Positions 1-7,588 of a DNA stretch of 64,000 nt are shown here, piece by piece; position 1 is the stretch's first letter; every line of letters starts with the position of its first letter. Below the pieces are notes generated by a model. It was not told where the DNA came from. It saw only the letters and a list, made by a program, of their open reading frames with translations, and searched no databases. The translations under genes were made by a program, and so were the position numbers. Origin of the DNA: Roseovarius sp. ZX-A-9 (lineage in GTDB: Bacteria; Pseudomonadota; Alphaproteobacteria; Rhodobacterales; Rhodobacteraceae); contig NZ_JAPWHW010000017.1 in assembly GCF_028369135.1 (NCBI RefSeq), positions 52,677-116,676 of the forward strand, written 5' to 3'.

Positions 1-1100
1 GCGCTCAGATGCGCGTAGCGCGTCATGGTGTCGGAGCCGTGCAAGATTTCGACCACGCGACCATATCCGCCGCGCCAGCCGATGAAATTGACCCGCCCCG
101 GTGCCGTCGCTTGAACCGGTGTCCCACGTGCCGCTGCAAAATCGACGCCGGTGTGCATCCGGACGTTGCCAAAGACCGGATGCGTGCGGCGTCCGAACAC
201 CGAGCTGAGGCGCGCACCCTCTACCGGCTGTGCGAAGACGCGCAGCACCTCGCCATCGACGTAGATCGTCGCCTGACCGCTGCCGTCGTCCGGCCATACG
301 ATCTCGTAAAGCGAACCGCCGATCTCCAGTGCGGCGAAGGCGAGTTCGGGCTGTCCGATCCTGTCCTCTCCGACCCGCGCCTCACGCCAGAGAAGCCTTA
401 GTGTTTCGCCACCGGCCATCTCGCGGCGGAAATCCACGGTCCCACCCAGCATCTGCGCAAGGTCCACGGAAAAACGGGCGGGTATGCCGGCTTCGTCGAG
501 TGCCGCGAAGATCGAGCTGTCGATCATGGCTTCGCCGGCAAGGGTTACGATTTCCGGATCCGGAGCCACGACCTGCGTGGACATCTGCTCGCCGAAAACC
601 ACCTCGATCCGAACCCCGTCCTCGACGGCGAGTGAGACGGTGCGGGGGCTGCCGTCCACGGTCGAAGCGACAGTGACCGAGTGCCCCGGCCGCAGCCGTC
701 GCAGATCGTATTCCGCACCAAGCGCGAGGGCAACTTCGGCTCTGTCAGGTGCCGCAAGACCGGCCTCTGACAGCAAGAAATCGAGCGTTTCGCCCGGAGC
801 AATGTCGCGCGACCACGTCGACAGGGGTGGCTCGATCGCTTGCACCGGCCTGTCGGCAAACGCGGCCTGCAGAAGGGGCAGCGGGCTGAGGTCGGGTGCA
901 TCGTCTGCCCATGCCGCCGCGGGCAGCGTCACGGGGATGTCAACGTTCTGGGGGGCTTCAGGACCTTGGGGCATCCAGCTACCTGCCTGGGCAAGTTCCG
1001 GCGGCACGGGTTCTTTCGACATGGAATCAGAGATGGCGATAGCCGCTCCCGAAACCGTCCCCGCAATTGCGACACAAGCCGCCAAAGTTCTGAGCCTCAT
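1..1100 (-). CDS. M23 family zinc metallopeptidase, C-terminus cut by window edge
   Basis: About 366 residues are visible before the reading frame runs off base 1. The N-terminus MRLRTLAACVAIAG is a signal peptide or membrane anchor. The C-terminal part is a LytM/M23 domain: GRRTHPVFG and MHTGVDFAA supply the first His and Asp zinc ligands, and RYAHLS close to the window edge supplies part of the second motif. Such enzymes cut peptidoglycan cross-links in the periplasm. The ATG overlaps the stop of the upstream Sco gene (ATGA), so it is the last visible gene of a six-gene metal/redox operon. Its role there is unknown; remodelling of the wall around periplasmic copper proteins would be speculation. 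Confidence 0.85.
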   Translation of the reverse strand, partial: MRLRTLAACVAIAGTVSGAAIAISDSMSKEPVPPELAQAGSWMPQGPEAPQNVDIPVTLPAAAWADDAPDLSPLPLLQAAFADRPVQAIEPPLSTWSRDIAPGETLDFLLSEAGLAAPDRAEVALALGAEYDLRRLRPGHSVTVASTVDGSPRTVSLAVEDGVRIEVVFGEQMSTQVVAPDPEIVTLAGEAMIDSSIFAALDEAGIPARFSVDLAQMLGGTVDFRREMAGGETLRLLWREARVGEDRIGQPELAFAALEIGGSLYEIVWPDDGSGQATIYVDGEVLRVFAQPVEGARLSSVFGRRTHPVFGNVRMHTGVDFAAARGTPVQATAPGRVNFIGWRGGYGRVVEILHGSDTMTRYAHLS

Positions 1101-1723
1101 GTCGCCCCCTCCATTTCTTCTTCCAGCGCGCGGCGGATCTTCGGCACCGCGAATTCTTTGGGCTCGTGATAGTCGATCATGGTGACGAATCGCCCAGAGG
1201 CTGCGAACAGGAAGACGCTCGCGGTGTGGTTCATCGTGTAATCGCCGCTCTCCGCCGGTACTCGCTCGTAGGTGGCGCGGAAGCCGTCCGCGACGCGCGC
1301 TATCTGCTCTTCCGGTCCCGTCCAGCCGCGGATCGCCGGATGGAAGTAGCCGACATATTCGGCCATCGTTTCGACAGTGTCGCGCTCGGGATCGACCGTG
1401 ATGAAAACCACGTTCATCTCGTCGGCCTCGTCTCCCAGATCGTCGAGCCATCCCGAAATGTCAGAAAGCGTGGTCGGGCAGACATCGGGACAGTAGGTGA
1501 AGCCGAAGAACGCCATCGTCGGGCGACCGATCAGGGTTTCCGGCCCGACCGCGTTGCCCTCATGATCCGTCAGACGGAAATCCATCTCGGTCAGGGCCAC
1601 AGGCCGCTGCCCGACAGGTTCGGGTCCACCGGGTCCATCGACCTGCCACCAACCGACGAAGAGCATCAGGGCGACCGCCCCGACACCAGCCGCGCCGTAC
1701 CCCAGGACCGCCCGTCGCCGCAT
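1097..1723 (-). CDS. SCO1/SenC family copper chaperone
   Basis: A 208-residue membrane-anchored thioredoxin-fold protein. After an N-terminal membrane helix (about residues 4-25) come the CPDVC copper/thiol motif within FFGFTYCPDVCPTTL and the distal His in YTMNHTASVFLF, the three ligands of the Sco family. Sco proteins deliver copper to the CuA site of cytochrome oxidase or act as periplasmic thiol reductases. The start ATG overlaps the PCuAC stop by one base (TGATG), which favours it over longer in-frame starts. It is the second Sco paralog of the operon. PCuAC and Sco commonly act together in CuA loading. Confidence 0.92.
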   Translation of the reverse strand: MRRRAVLGYGAAGVGAVALMLFVGWWQVDGPGGPEPVGQRPVALTEMDFRLTDHEGNAVGPETLIGRPTMAFFGFTYCPDVCPTTLSDISGWLDDLGDEADEMNVVFITVDPERDTVETMAEYVGYFHPAIRGWTGPEEQIARVADGFRATYERVPAESGDYTMNHTASVFLFAASGRFVTMIDYHEPKEFAVPKIRRALEEEMEGAT

Positions 1724-2190
1724 CAGTCCTCTGGCCCCCGCGCGGCGATTCCGAGGATCGGCACCTTGACCGTCACTTCGCCTCCGTCGTCGAAAAGCAG
1801 GGTCAGCGGAAAGGTGTCCCCTTCCGTCATCGGTTCTTGTAGCCGCATCAGCATTGCGTGCAGGCCCCCCGGTTCGAGCGCGACGCTCTCGCCCGGGGCG
1901 ATCGCGATCTCCCCCGCCGGGCTCATGGAGCTCACACCTTCGGCATTGGTCTTCGTCTCGTGGATTTCGGGCATCATCGCGAGCGGTGTTGTAAGGCCGA
2001 TCAGCGTCACCGGCTCGTCGCCAGTGTTGCGGATCGTCATGTAAGCGGCCCCGGGACGGTTCATCCCGATGGAGGCGCGGGACCACGCGTTCTCGACGAC
2101 AACATCCTCGGGTCCGGCCAGCGCGGGCACCGAGAGCCCTCCAAGGGTCAAAAGCGCGGCCAGTGTGCCAGTCAAAATATACTTTTTCAT
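1723..2190 (-). CDS. PCu(A)C periplasmic copper chaperone
   Basis: A 155-residue secreted protein with signal peptide MKKYILTGTLAALLTLGG...ALA. The copper-binding signature of the family is complete: a His in PEIHETK, a Met in GVSSM, 21 residues, then HAM in GGLHAMLM. PCuAC binds Cu(I) in the periplasm and hands it to CuA subunits, usually with Sco. It sits 23 bases after dsbA and overlaps the next Sco start by one base, so co-translation with Sco is likely. An alternative job in a resistance island is copper sequestration. Confidence 0.93.
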   Translation of the reverse strand: MKKYILTGTLAALLTLGGLSVPALAGPEDVVVENAWSRASIGMNRPGAAYMTIRNTGDEPVTLIGLTTPLAMMPEIHETKTNAEGVSSMSPAGEIAIAPGESVALEPGGLHAMLMRLQEPMTEGDTFPLTLLFDDGGEVTVKVPILGIAARGPED

Positions 2191-2213
2191 CGTTCTGATC
2201 CTGCCCTTTCCAT

Positions 2214-2873
2214 TCAGCTTTGCGCGGCAGCGACTTCGGCGGCCACCAGACGACGCAACTCTGCCTCCCCGAATGGATCGAGCGGCTTGCCGTTCACAAA
2301 GAATGTGGGCGTCTGGCGAATTCCCACGGCCTCGACGTCAGCACGATCCTGGTTAAGGATCGCCACGACACCGGGTGCCAGCATTTGCGTGCGCGCGGCT
2401 TCGGCATCGAGTCCGGCCGTGGCGGCGATCTGAAGGATCAGGCCAGGCGCCGGGGCACCGTGCGACGCCCATCTCGGCTGTTCCCGCAGAACGGCCTCGA
2501 GCACCGGCACGTAAACGTCCTGCATGCGCGCCGCTTCGAGCACGCGGATGGCTTCCTCGGATGCCGCGCCGTGGAAGGGCGTGTAGCGGATCACGACGCG
2601 GACAGCTTCCCCATGCTCGGCCATGATGTCCTTCACGATGGGATGAAAGGCGCGACAGGCCTCGCAGGCCGGATCGAAGAATTCGACGATCGTGACGGGC
2701 GCATCCGCAGGCCCGAGGATGGGCGAGTAGGGGCGGATCATCGCCTCCGCAAGTTCCGGAGCAACGGGCTCCGCTTCGGCCACTGGGCCGGGGCGGATTG
2801 CAAACCAGGTGGCTCCGCCGAAACCGGCGGCGCCGAGGGCAAGAACGGACAGGATCAGGCCGCGTCGATTCAT
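2214..2873 (-). CDS. DsbA-family thiol oxidoreductase
   Basis: A 219-residue protein with an N-terminal membrane/signal segment, a CEAC active site in FFDPACEACRAFHP and the cis-proline loop in RQTPTFFVNGKPL. The fold is that of DsbA/DsbG-like thioredoxin domain proteins, which oxidise or isomerise periplasmic disulfides. The ATG overlaps the stop of the dsbB gene (ATGA), so an oxidant (DsbB) and its substrate are encoded as a pair. In this operon the likely clients are the Cys pairs of the two Sco proteins, which must be in a defined redox state to take up copper; that link is an inference. Confidence 0.9.
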   Translation of the reverse strand: MNRRGLILSVLALGAAGFGGATWFAIRPGPVAEAEPVAPELAEAMIRPYSPILGPADAPVTIVEFFDPACEACRAFHPIVKDIMAEHGEAVRVVIRYTPFHGAASEEAIRVLEAARMQDVYVPVLEAVLREQPRWASHGAPAPGLILQIAATAGLDAEAARTQMLAPGVVAILNQDRADVEAVGIRQTPTFFVNGKPLDPFGEAELRRLVAAEVAAAQS

Positions 2874-3292
2874 GTTCGTGTGTCCTTCAATGAAAGGGCC
2901 GACAGCGCCCCGATCAGCGCGAAGGCGGCGAGCGCCATCAGCGGGATAGGGATGCCGAAGACCAGTTGGTTGTCATCGGTGCAAGAGGGGCCGGTGGCCG
3001 TGCAGGGCTGGACGCGTTCGGGAACAAGACCGACGTACAGCCCCATGTGCCAGAGGGCGATTGCGCCGCCGCCAAGCGCCAATGCGATGCCGTAGCGCCC
3101 CACGCGGCCGTCCCGCCACCAAAGGCCGAGCCCGAGGACAATGGCCAAGGGGAACATGAAGGCGCGCTGGAACCAGCACAGCACACAGGGCGTCTGCCCC
3201 AGCACCTCGCCGACAAAAAGCACGGCAAGCGAGGCGACGAGCGCGATGATCCACGCCAGCCCGAGGGCTGTTTCTCCGGACATACGGTTCAT
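2870..3292 (-). CDS. DsbB-like disulfide bond formation protein
   Basis: About 140 residues with four predicted membrane helices. A CVLC pair in the first periplasmic loop (TPCVLCWFQR) and a second Cys pair in QPCTATGPSCTDD match the DsbB electron path to quinone. The start chosen is the ATG at 3292 (MNRMSGE), five bases after the Sco stop; a longer frame upstream would run far into sco. It should re-oxidise the DsbA-like product encoded immediately downstream. Confidence 0.9.
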   Translation of the reverse strand: MNRMSGETALGLAWIIALVASLAVLFVGEVLGQTPCVLCWFQRAFMFPLAIVLGLGLWWRDGRVGRYGIALALGGGAIALWHMGLYVGLVPERVQPCTATGPSCTDDNQLVFGIPIPLMALAAFALIGALSALSLKDTRT

Positions 3293-3297
3293 GTCGG

Positions 3298-3900
3298 TCA
3301 GAACCTCTCTTCCAGATCGGCGAGTATCTCTTCGGCGGAGGTGCCGTAGGGCCACGAGTCGGCGAAGCCCGCGTCGGGATCGAAGAGGAACAAATGCGAC
3401 GTGTGGCCCATCGTGTAACCATCCGGCGCCGCAGCCTCTTCGACGCGTTCAAAGAAGATCGGAAACGTCTCGGATGTGGCGGCGATCTGTTCCGGCGTGC
3501 CGGTCAGACCGATGATGCCCGCATCGAACAGCGGGACGTATTCGGCGAGTGCGGCGGGCGTGTCCCGTTCGGGGTCGATGGTGATGAAAATCGGCTGGAC
3601 CTTGGCGGCATCGTCGCCCAGACCGTCCATCACCGCCGCGACCTCGGATAGGGTCGTCGGGCAGACGTCGGGGCAGTTGGTAAAGCCGAAAAAAACCAGC
3701 ATCCAGCGCCCCGCAAAGTCCTCCTCGGTTCGAACCATACCCTGGTGGTCCGTCAGTTCGAACTCAGCGAAAAAAGGCGGTTCGGCGTCGGTTCGGGCGC
3801 TATCGGCACGATAATCGGACCATAGCAAAAGCCATATGAAGGCAAGCGCTGCCACGCCTGCCAAAACCCAAAGAAACTTCTGTGCCGATGTAAGGGACAA
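3298..3900 (-). CDS. SCO1/SenC family protein, first gene of the leftward operon
   Basis: A 200-residue Sco protein with an N-terminal membrane helix (about 8-27), the CPDVC motif in FFGFTNCPDVCPTTLSE and the distal His in YTMGHTSHLFLFD. It is related to but clearly diverged from the other Sco at 1097-1723. As the promoter-proximal gene it lies just downstream of a MerR-type promoter (-35 at 3961-3966, -10 at 3936-3941 on this strand), so the whole operon is probably metal-induced. Confidence 0.92.
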   Translation of the reverse strand: MSLTSAQKFLWVLAGVAALAFIWLLLWSDYRADSARTDAEPPFFAEFELTDHQGMVRTEEDFAGRWMLVFFGFTNCPDVCPTTLSEVAAVMDGLGDDAAKVQPIFITIDPERDTPAALAEYVPLFDAGIIGLTGTPEQIAATSETFPIFFERVEEAAAPDGYTMGHTSHLFLFDPDAGFADSWPYGTSAEEILADLEERF

Positions 3901-3935
3901 TCCTGTTCGCCTGATTTTGATTCTTATTGCCTGTG

Positions 3936-3966
3936 CGGATACATCCTCTAGCTGCTAGAGGTTCAA
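3936..3966 (-). promoter_or_regulatory. MerR-type promoter/operator for the Sco-Dsb-PCuAC operon
   Basis: On the minus strand TTGAAC (3966-3961) and TATCCG (3941-3936) are separated by 19 bases, the over-long spacing typical of MerR-activated promoters. The spacer is occupied by the perfect dyad CTCTAGCAGCTAGAG. The divergent neighbour is a merR gene, the classical arrangement. A second arm GCTTGAAC at 3985-3992 is inverted relative to GTTCAAGC at 3961-3968. Confidence 0.75.
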
Positions 3967-4071
3967 GCACGAAATCATGGTATAGCTTGAACTCACGCGT
4001 CTGTGAAACCGACACTTGTTTATTCCGACGGCAAAACCTACACAAACTGTATCTTTTTCATGGAGGCGAAA

Positions 4072-4500
4072 ATGCTCACGATCGGTACTCTGTCAAAGAA
4101 GACTGGCACGAAGGTGCAGACCATCCGGTACTACGAACAGATTGGGCTCATGCCCGAACCTGGCAGGACCGAAGGCGGGCAGAGGCGCTACGACAATGCA
4201 CAGCTCGACCGGCTGTCCTTCATCCGCCATTCGCGACAACTCGGTTTCTCGCTCGATGCGATCCGCGAGCTGCTCGACCTCAGCGACCATCCCAACCGGC
4301 CCTGTGATGAGGCTGATGCCATCGCGCGTCGCCAGCTCAAACAGGTGGAGCAGCGCATGGCCCGCCTGAAGGCGCTGCGCACGGAACTGAAACGCATGGT
4401 TCACGAATGCAGCGGCGGGCGGACGGGAGATTGCAAGGTGCTTGAGGTGTTGCGGGACCATTCGGAATGCTTGACCGAACACGAGGAAATCGGGGCCTGA
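4072..4500 (+). CDS. MerR-family heavy-metal-responsive regulator (ZntR/CadR/PbrR-like)
   Basis: A 142-residue protein with the N-terminal winged helix typical of MerR (LTIGTLSKKTG, TIRYYEQIGLMPEP), a coiled-coil dimerisation helix around residues 80-115, and metal-site cysteines: one in HPNRPCDEAD and a C-terminal cluster in MVHECSGGRTGDCKVLEVL. That pattern resembles Zn/Cd/Pb sensors rather than CueR. The ATG at 4072 is preceded by GGAGG and begins the conserved domain. It faces the Sco operon across a MerR operator and lies upstream of two CDF transporters, one behind a second MerR-like site at 5212-5242. Confidence 0.92.
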   Translation: MLTIGTLSKKTGTKVQTIRYYEQIGLMPEPGRTEGGQRRYDNAQLDRLSFIRHSRQLGFSLDAIRELLDLSDHPNRPCDEADAIARRQLKQVEQRMARLKALRTELKRMVHECSGGRTGDCKVLEVLRDHSECLTEHEEIGA

Positions 4501-4582
4501 AGGAATTCAGCCAACATTCCGGCTGGAACGCAGATCTGCCGCAGAAGTTAATGTGTCGTACAACACAAGCTGGAACCACAAA

Positions 4583-5182
4583 ATGGCCGCTAGACAAGAT
4601 TCAATGGAGAGACGGACGCTTTGGATCGTTCTGGCGCTCAATATCGGTTTGGCCGTGGCTTTTTTCGCAACAGGCGCCTTCGGCGACTCAAGTGCCCTGA
4701 TCGCCAACGGGCTCGATAACCTCTCCGACAGCTTCGTCTACGCGATCAGCCTTTTCGCTTTGTCCCGATCCGCCAAATGGAAACGCGGGGCGGCGAACGT
4801 TTCCGGCGGGCTGCTGATCCTGTTCGCTGCAGGCATCCTCTACGATGCGTGGCGCCGCTACATCGGTGGGTCAGATCCGCTCGGGACGATCATGATTGCA
4901 ATGGCCCTGATCGCGGCGGCTATCAACGCAGTCTGCGTTTGGCTGCTCGCTAAGCTCAAAAATCCAAACGTCAATATCCGCGCGGCCAACACCTTCAGTT
5001 ACAACGATTTCGCCGCGAACCTCGGGATCGTCGTGGCCGGTGGCCTCGTCGCTTGGCTAGGAACCAACTGGCCGGACCTTGTCGTCGGTGTGATCGTCGC
5101 CGGGATCGCGGCCTGGGGCGGTATCGACATCCTGCGCGACGCACACGGCGAACACCACAAAGCGGTTCACACGGACAAATAG
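4583..5182 (+). CDS. CDF-like cation transporter, compact form
   Basis: About 199 residues with five to six membrane helices. NGLDNLSDSF in the second helix and YNDFAANLG in the fifth correspond to the acidic metal-site motifs of cation diffusion facilitators, with D/N in place of the usual H/D pair. The cytoplasmic C-terminal domain of classical CDF proteins is missing; the protein ends HGEHHKAVHTDK, a short His-rich tail. The start is uncertain: GTG 4553, ATG 4583 and ATG 4604 are all possible. It follows merR by about 80 bases and probably exports a divalent metal. Confidence 0.8.
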   Translation: MAARQDSMERRTLWIVLALNIGLAVAFFATGAFGDSSALIANGLDNLSDSFVYAISLFALSRSAKWKRGAANVSGGLLILFAAGILYDAWRRYIGGSDPLGTIMIAMALIAAAINAVCVWLLAKLKNPNVNIRAANTFSYNDFAANLGIVVAGGLVAWLGTNWPDLVVGVIVAGIAAWGGIDILRDAHGEHHKAVHTDK

Positions 5183-5211
5183 TTGCGGGAGATTCTTTCT
5201 GAAAGAAAGGA

Positions 5212-5242
5212 TTGAAGCTATAGTGACTATAGCAATTAGTCT
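5212..5242 (+). promoter_or_regulatory. Second MerR-type promoter/operator
   Basis: TTGAAG (5212-5217) and TAGTCT (5237-5242) are separated by 19 bases. The spacer begins with the perfect dyad CTATAGTGACTATAG (5218-5232). This matches the architecture of promoters controlled by ZntR/CadR/PbrR-type MerR proteins and would drive the transglutaminase-like and CzcD genes. A second perfect inverted repeat, TTCTTTC-T-GAAAGAA, lies at 5193-5207. Confidence 0.65.
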
Positions 5243-5277
5243 TGTTCCAAGACGATTCGAGGAGCGACCCGTTGCAG

Positions 5278-6033
5278 ATGATCGACCCCCTACTTGTACC
5301 CACCAAACTACTGGATTTTGATGCCGCGCCTCTTGCGCGTCTAATTGAGAACCGCAGCTGGCGCGGCTTATCCGAATACGATCGGATCGGAGCTGCCTAT
5401 GATTTCGTTCGGAATGAAATCGCGTTCGGATACAATCGAGCTGACGACATCCCCGCATCCGAAGTGCTTTCCGACGGCTATGGGCAGTGCAATACCAAAA
5501 GCACGCTCTTGATGGCGCTGCTGCGTGGTGTCGGCATTCGTTGCCGGTTGCATGGGTTTACGATCCACAAAGGCTTGCAGCGCGGTGTTGTCCCTGAGCT
5601 GGTGTATCCGCTTGCTCCGCAGGAAATTCTCCACTCATGGGTCGAGATCGAATTTCAAGGTGCCTGGATCAACCTTGAAGGCTTCATCCTGGATGACGCT
5701 TTCCTCGATGTCCTGCAAACGTCATTCTCGGACACAGAAAGTCTCTGCGGTTATGGCGCGGGCACGGATTGCCTTGGCGCGCCTCCCGTCGCCTGGAACG
5801 GAGAAGATACCTACATTCAGAAAACCGGCATCGTGCAGGATTTCGGCGTGTTTGATACGCCGGACGCCTTCTATTTTTCCCATGAGCAATCCTTTGGATG
5901 GCTGCGTGGTGCCCTTTACCGTCATATCATACGCCACTGGATGAATGCGCGCGTTCGTGGTTTCCGCAGCGACCGCCTCAAGACTGACCGACGCGCGACA
6001 CACGCGCATGAGGAGCCTGCCAATGCCACATGA
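5278..6033 (+). CDS. Transglutaminase-like cysteine protease superfamily protein
   Basis: About 251 residues with a transglutaminase core: Cys in DGYGQCNTKSTLLMALLRGVG, His in EILHSWVEIEF, and an acidic position in INLEGFILDD. Bacterial proteins of this type are usually peptidases or of unknown activity. GAGGAG at 5259-5264 fits TTG 5272 or ATG 5278 equally well. The 3' end overlaps the CzcD-type gene by 11 bases, so the two are one operon. I know of no established metal-resistance role for this family. Confidence 0.75.
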   Translation: MIDPLLVPTKLLDFDAAPLARLIENRSWRGLSEYDRIGAAYDFVRNEIAFGYNRADDIPASEVLSDGYGQCNTKSTLLMALLRGVGIRCRLHGFTIHKGLQRGVVPELVYPLAPQEILHSWVEIEFQGAWINLEGFILDDAFLDVLQTSFSDTESLCGYGAGTDCLGAPPVAWNGEDTYIQKTGIVQDFGVFDTPDAFYFSHEQSFGWLRGALYRHIIRHWMNARVRGFRSDRLKTDRRATHAHEEPANAT

Positions 6034-6988
6034 CCACGGGCACGCGCATATCGATCCGGATTCTGGCGATCGGCGGGTTGCCATCGCGATCTGGGCGAAC
6101 GGGCTTCTTACCGTTGCGCAAATCGTCGGGGGCATATTGTCGGGCAGCCTGGCACTGATCGCCGATGCGCTGCACAACTTTTCCGATATGGCCTCGCTTG
6201 TCATTGCCTTTGCCGCACGCAAGATCGCGCGCCGCCCGGCCGATGAGCGCATGACCTTCGGCTATGGCCGGGTCGAAATCGTCGCGGCCCTGATCAACTA
6301 CACCACCCTCATCGTGATCGGCTTCTATCTGATCTACGAAGGTGGCATGCGCATGATTGATCCACCCGAAGTCATGGGGTGGACCGTCGTCATTCTCGGT
6401 GGAATCGCGCTTGTGGTCGACACGCTGACCGCAATGCTGACCTATTCGATGCAGAAGGGGAGCGTGAACATCCGTGCGCTTTTTCTCCACAACCTTTCGG
6501 ATGCGCTTGCTTCGGTCGCGGTTATCGTCGCTGGGTCGCTGATCATCCTTTACGACATGCGTTGGGTCGATCCTGCCATCACCATCGGCATCGCGACCTA
6601 CATCCTGTATCTGTCTTTCACTGAAATAGGCGGCCCAATCCGAACCCTGATGCTCGGGAGCCCGCCGGACATCGACAACGAGGCCGTCGTCGAAGCGATG
6701 CGGAAAGTCGAAGGCGTCGCCGACGTCCACCACGTCCATCTCTGGCAAATGCAAGAGCACGAGGCTGCGCTCGACTGTCATGTCGTCGTGGCAGCCGAGG
6801 GATGGTCGAAGATCGAAGAGATCAAGAGCGCGATCAAGGAGCGGCTGAAGGAAGAATTCGGCATCAGCCATTCCAGCCTCGAATTCGAGCACGAGGATCG
6901 CGCTCATCAGAACGCCGATCTCTACGGTCACGGCAACGCAAGTGAAAAGGAGAAGACCAATGTTCAAGGAAACGCTGACCGAGCGTGA
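6023..6988 (+). CDS. CzcD/ZitB-type cation diffusion facilitator
   Basis: About 321 residues with six membrane helices and the HxxxD metal-site pairs of Zn/Cd exporters (DALHNFSDMASL and LFLHNLSDALASV), followed by a cytoplasmic dimerisation domain with VHHVHLWQM and His residues. The N-terminus PHDHGHAH is His-rich. The ATG at 6023 has GAGGAG upstream and lies inside the end of the transglutaminase-like gene. It should export Zn(II), Cd(II) or Co(II) in exchange for protons. Confidence 0.93.
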   Translation: MPHDHGHAHIDPDSGDRRVAIAIWANGLLTVAQIVGGILSGSLALIADALHNFSDMASLVIAFAARKIARRPADERMTFGYGRVEIVAALINYTTLIVIGFYLIYEGGMRMIDPPEVMGWTVVILGGIALVVDTLTAMLTYSMQKGSVNIRALFLHNLSDALASVAVIVAGSLIILYDMRWVDPAITIGIATYILYLSFTEIGGPIRTLMLGSPPDIDNEAVVEAMRKVEGVADVHHVHLWQMQEHEAALDCHVVVAAEGWSKIEEIKSAIKERLKEEFGISHSSLEFEHEDRAHQNADLYGHGNASEKEKTNVQGNADRA

Positions 6989-7322
6989 TGATGTCATCGG
7001 GCTCGTCTGCGAAGGCAAGTTGACGGAGACAGAATTCAAGTAAATGCACGCGCTGCTTCATGAGCGTCTTGGAACAACCGATAATCCGGGTCTGGTTCTC
7101 GACCTTACAAGTTTCGAGGGCTACGAAGAGCCTTCGGCGATGCTAGAAGATCTGAAGGTCGACACCGCCCACGCGAACGATTTCGGTCGCATAGCGGTTG
7201 TCGGAGAACGCAGATGGATGGAATGGGGCGCACGGGTGGTCAACCTATTGACGGGCTCCGAGATGCAGTGGTTCGAATCCAGCGATACCGAGTCCGCAAT
7301 TGCGTGGGCGCGTGACGGGTAG
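6960..7322 (+). pseudogene. SpoIIAA/STAS-like domain gene interrupted by an in-frame stop
   Basis: ATG 6960 opens a reading frame of 27 codons ending ...LTETEFK, then TAA (7041-7043), immediately followed in the same frame by ATG (7044) and 92 further codons (MHALLHERLG...SAIAWARDG). The two parts together have the length and sequence of one SpoIIAA-like/STAS-SEC14 protein (roughly 120 residues; conserved EGKLTETEF, LVLDL, GYEEPSAMLEDL, WMEWGARV). The gene is therefore broken by a single nonsense codon, though re-initiation at 7044 could yield a protein lacking the first beta-strand. It overlaps the end of the CDF gene. Confidence 0.8.
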
Positions 7323-7588
7323 CCAGCGATTCTGCAAGAAAAGGACTCTGGCCTGGAAATTGACATCACATCAGATGCTTCACGATTAATGGAGGAACGG
7401 AACGATCTAAATGTAGTCAGCAACATTTGTCTGCTCGGATGAAACAATCCGATGCAGTTTGATGTCGACTTTAGGCTGCATAATAAGTCCCTACGCGCTG
7501 AATTCTTCGAAATTTAACATAAACTTCACTATCGGAACTTGACATCTGTAGCGGGGCTTTCATGGACTCCAAGTCCGAGCAAGCGAAG
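7323..7588. other. Intergenic stretch with no supported gene
   Basis: About 265 bases, more AT-rich than its surroundings, between the end of the STAS-like gene and the convergent winged-helix gene. No conserved frame, clear terminator or repeat is visible. It may mark the seam between the metal cassette and the conjugation region. Confidence 0.5.

Noticed and set aside
1097..2086. A 329-codon frame covering both PCuAC and Sco
   Set aside because: The first 121 residues are Arg/Asp-rich shadow of the PCuAC gene in another frame; the real Sco start is ATG 1723 with a one-base overlap.
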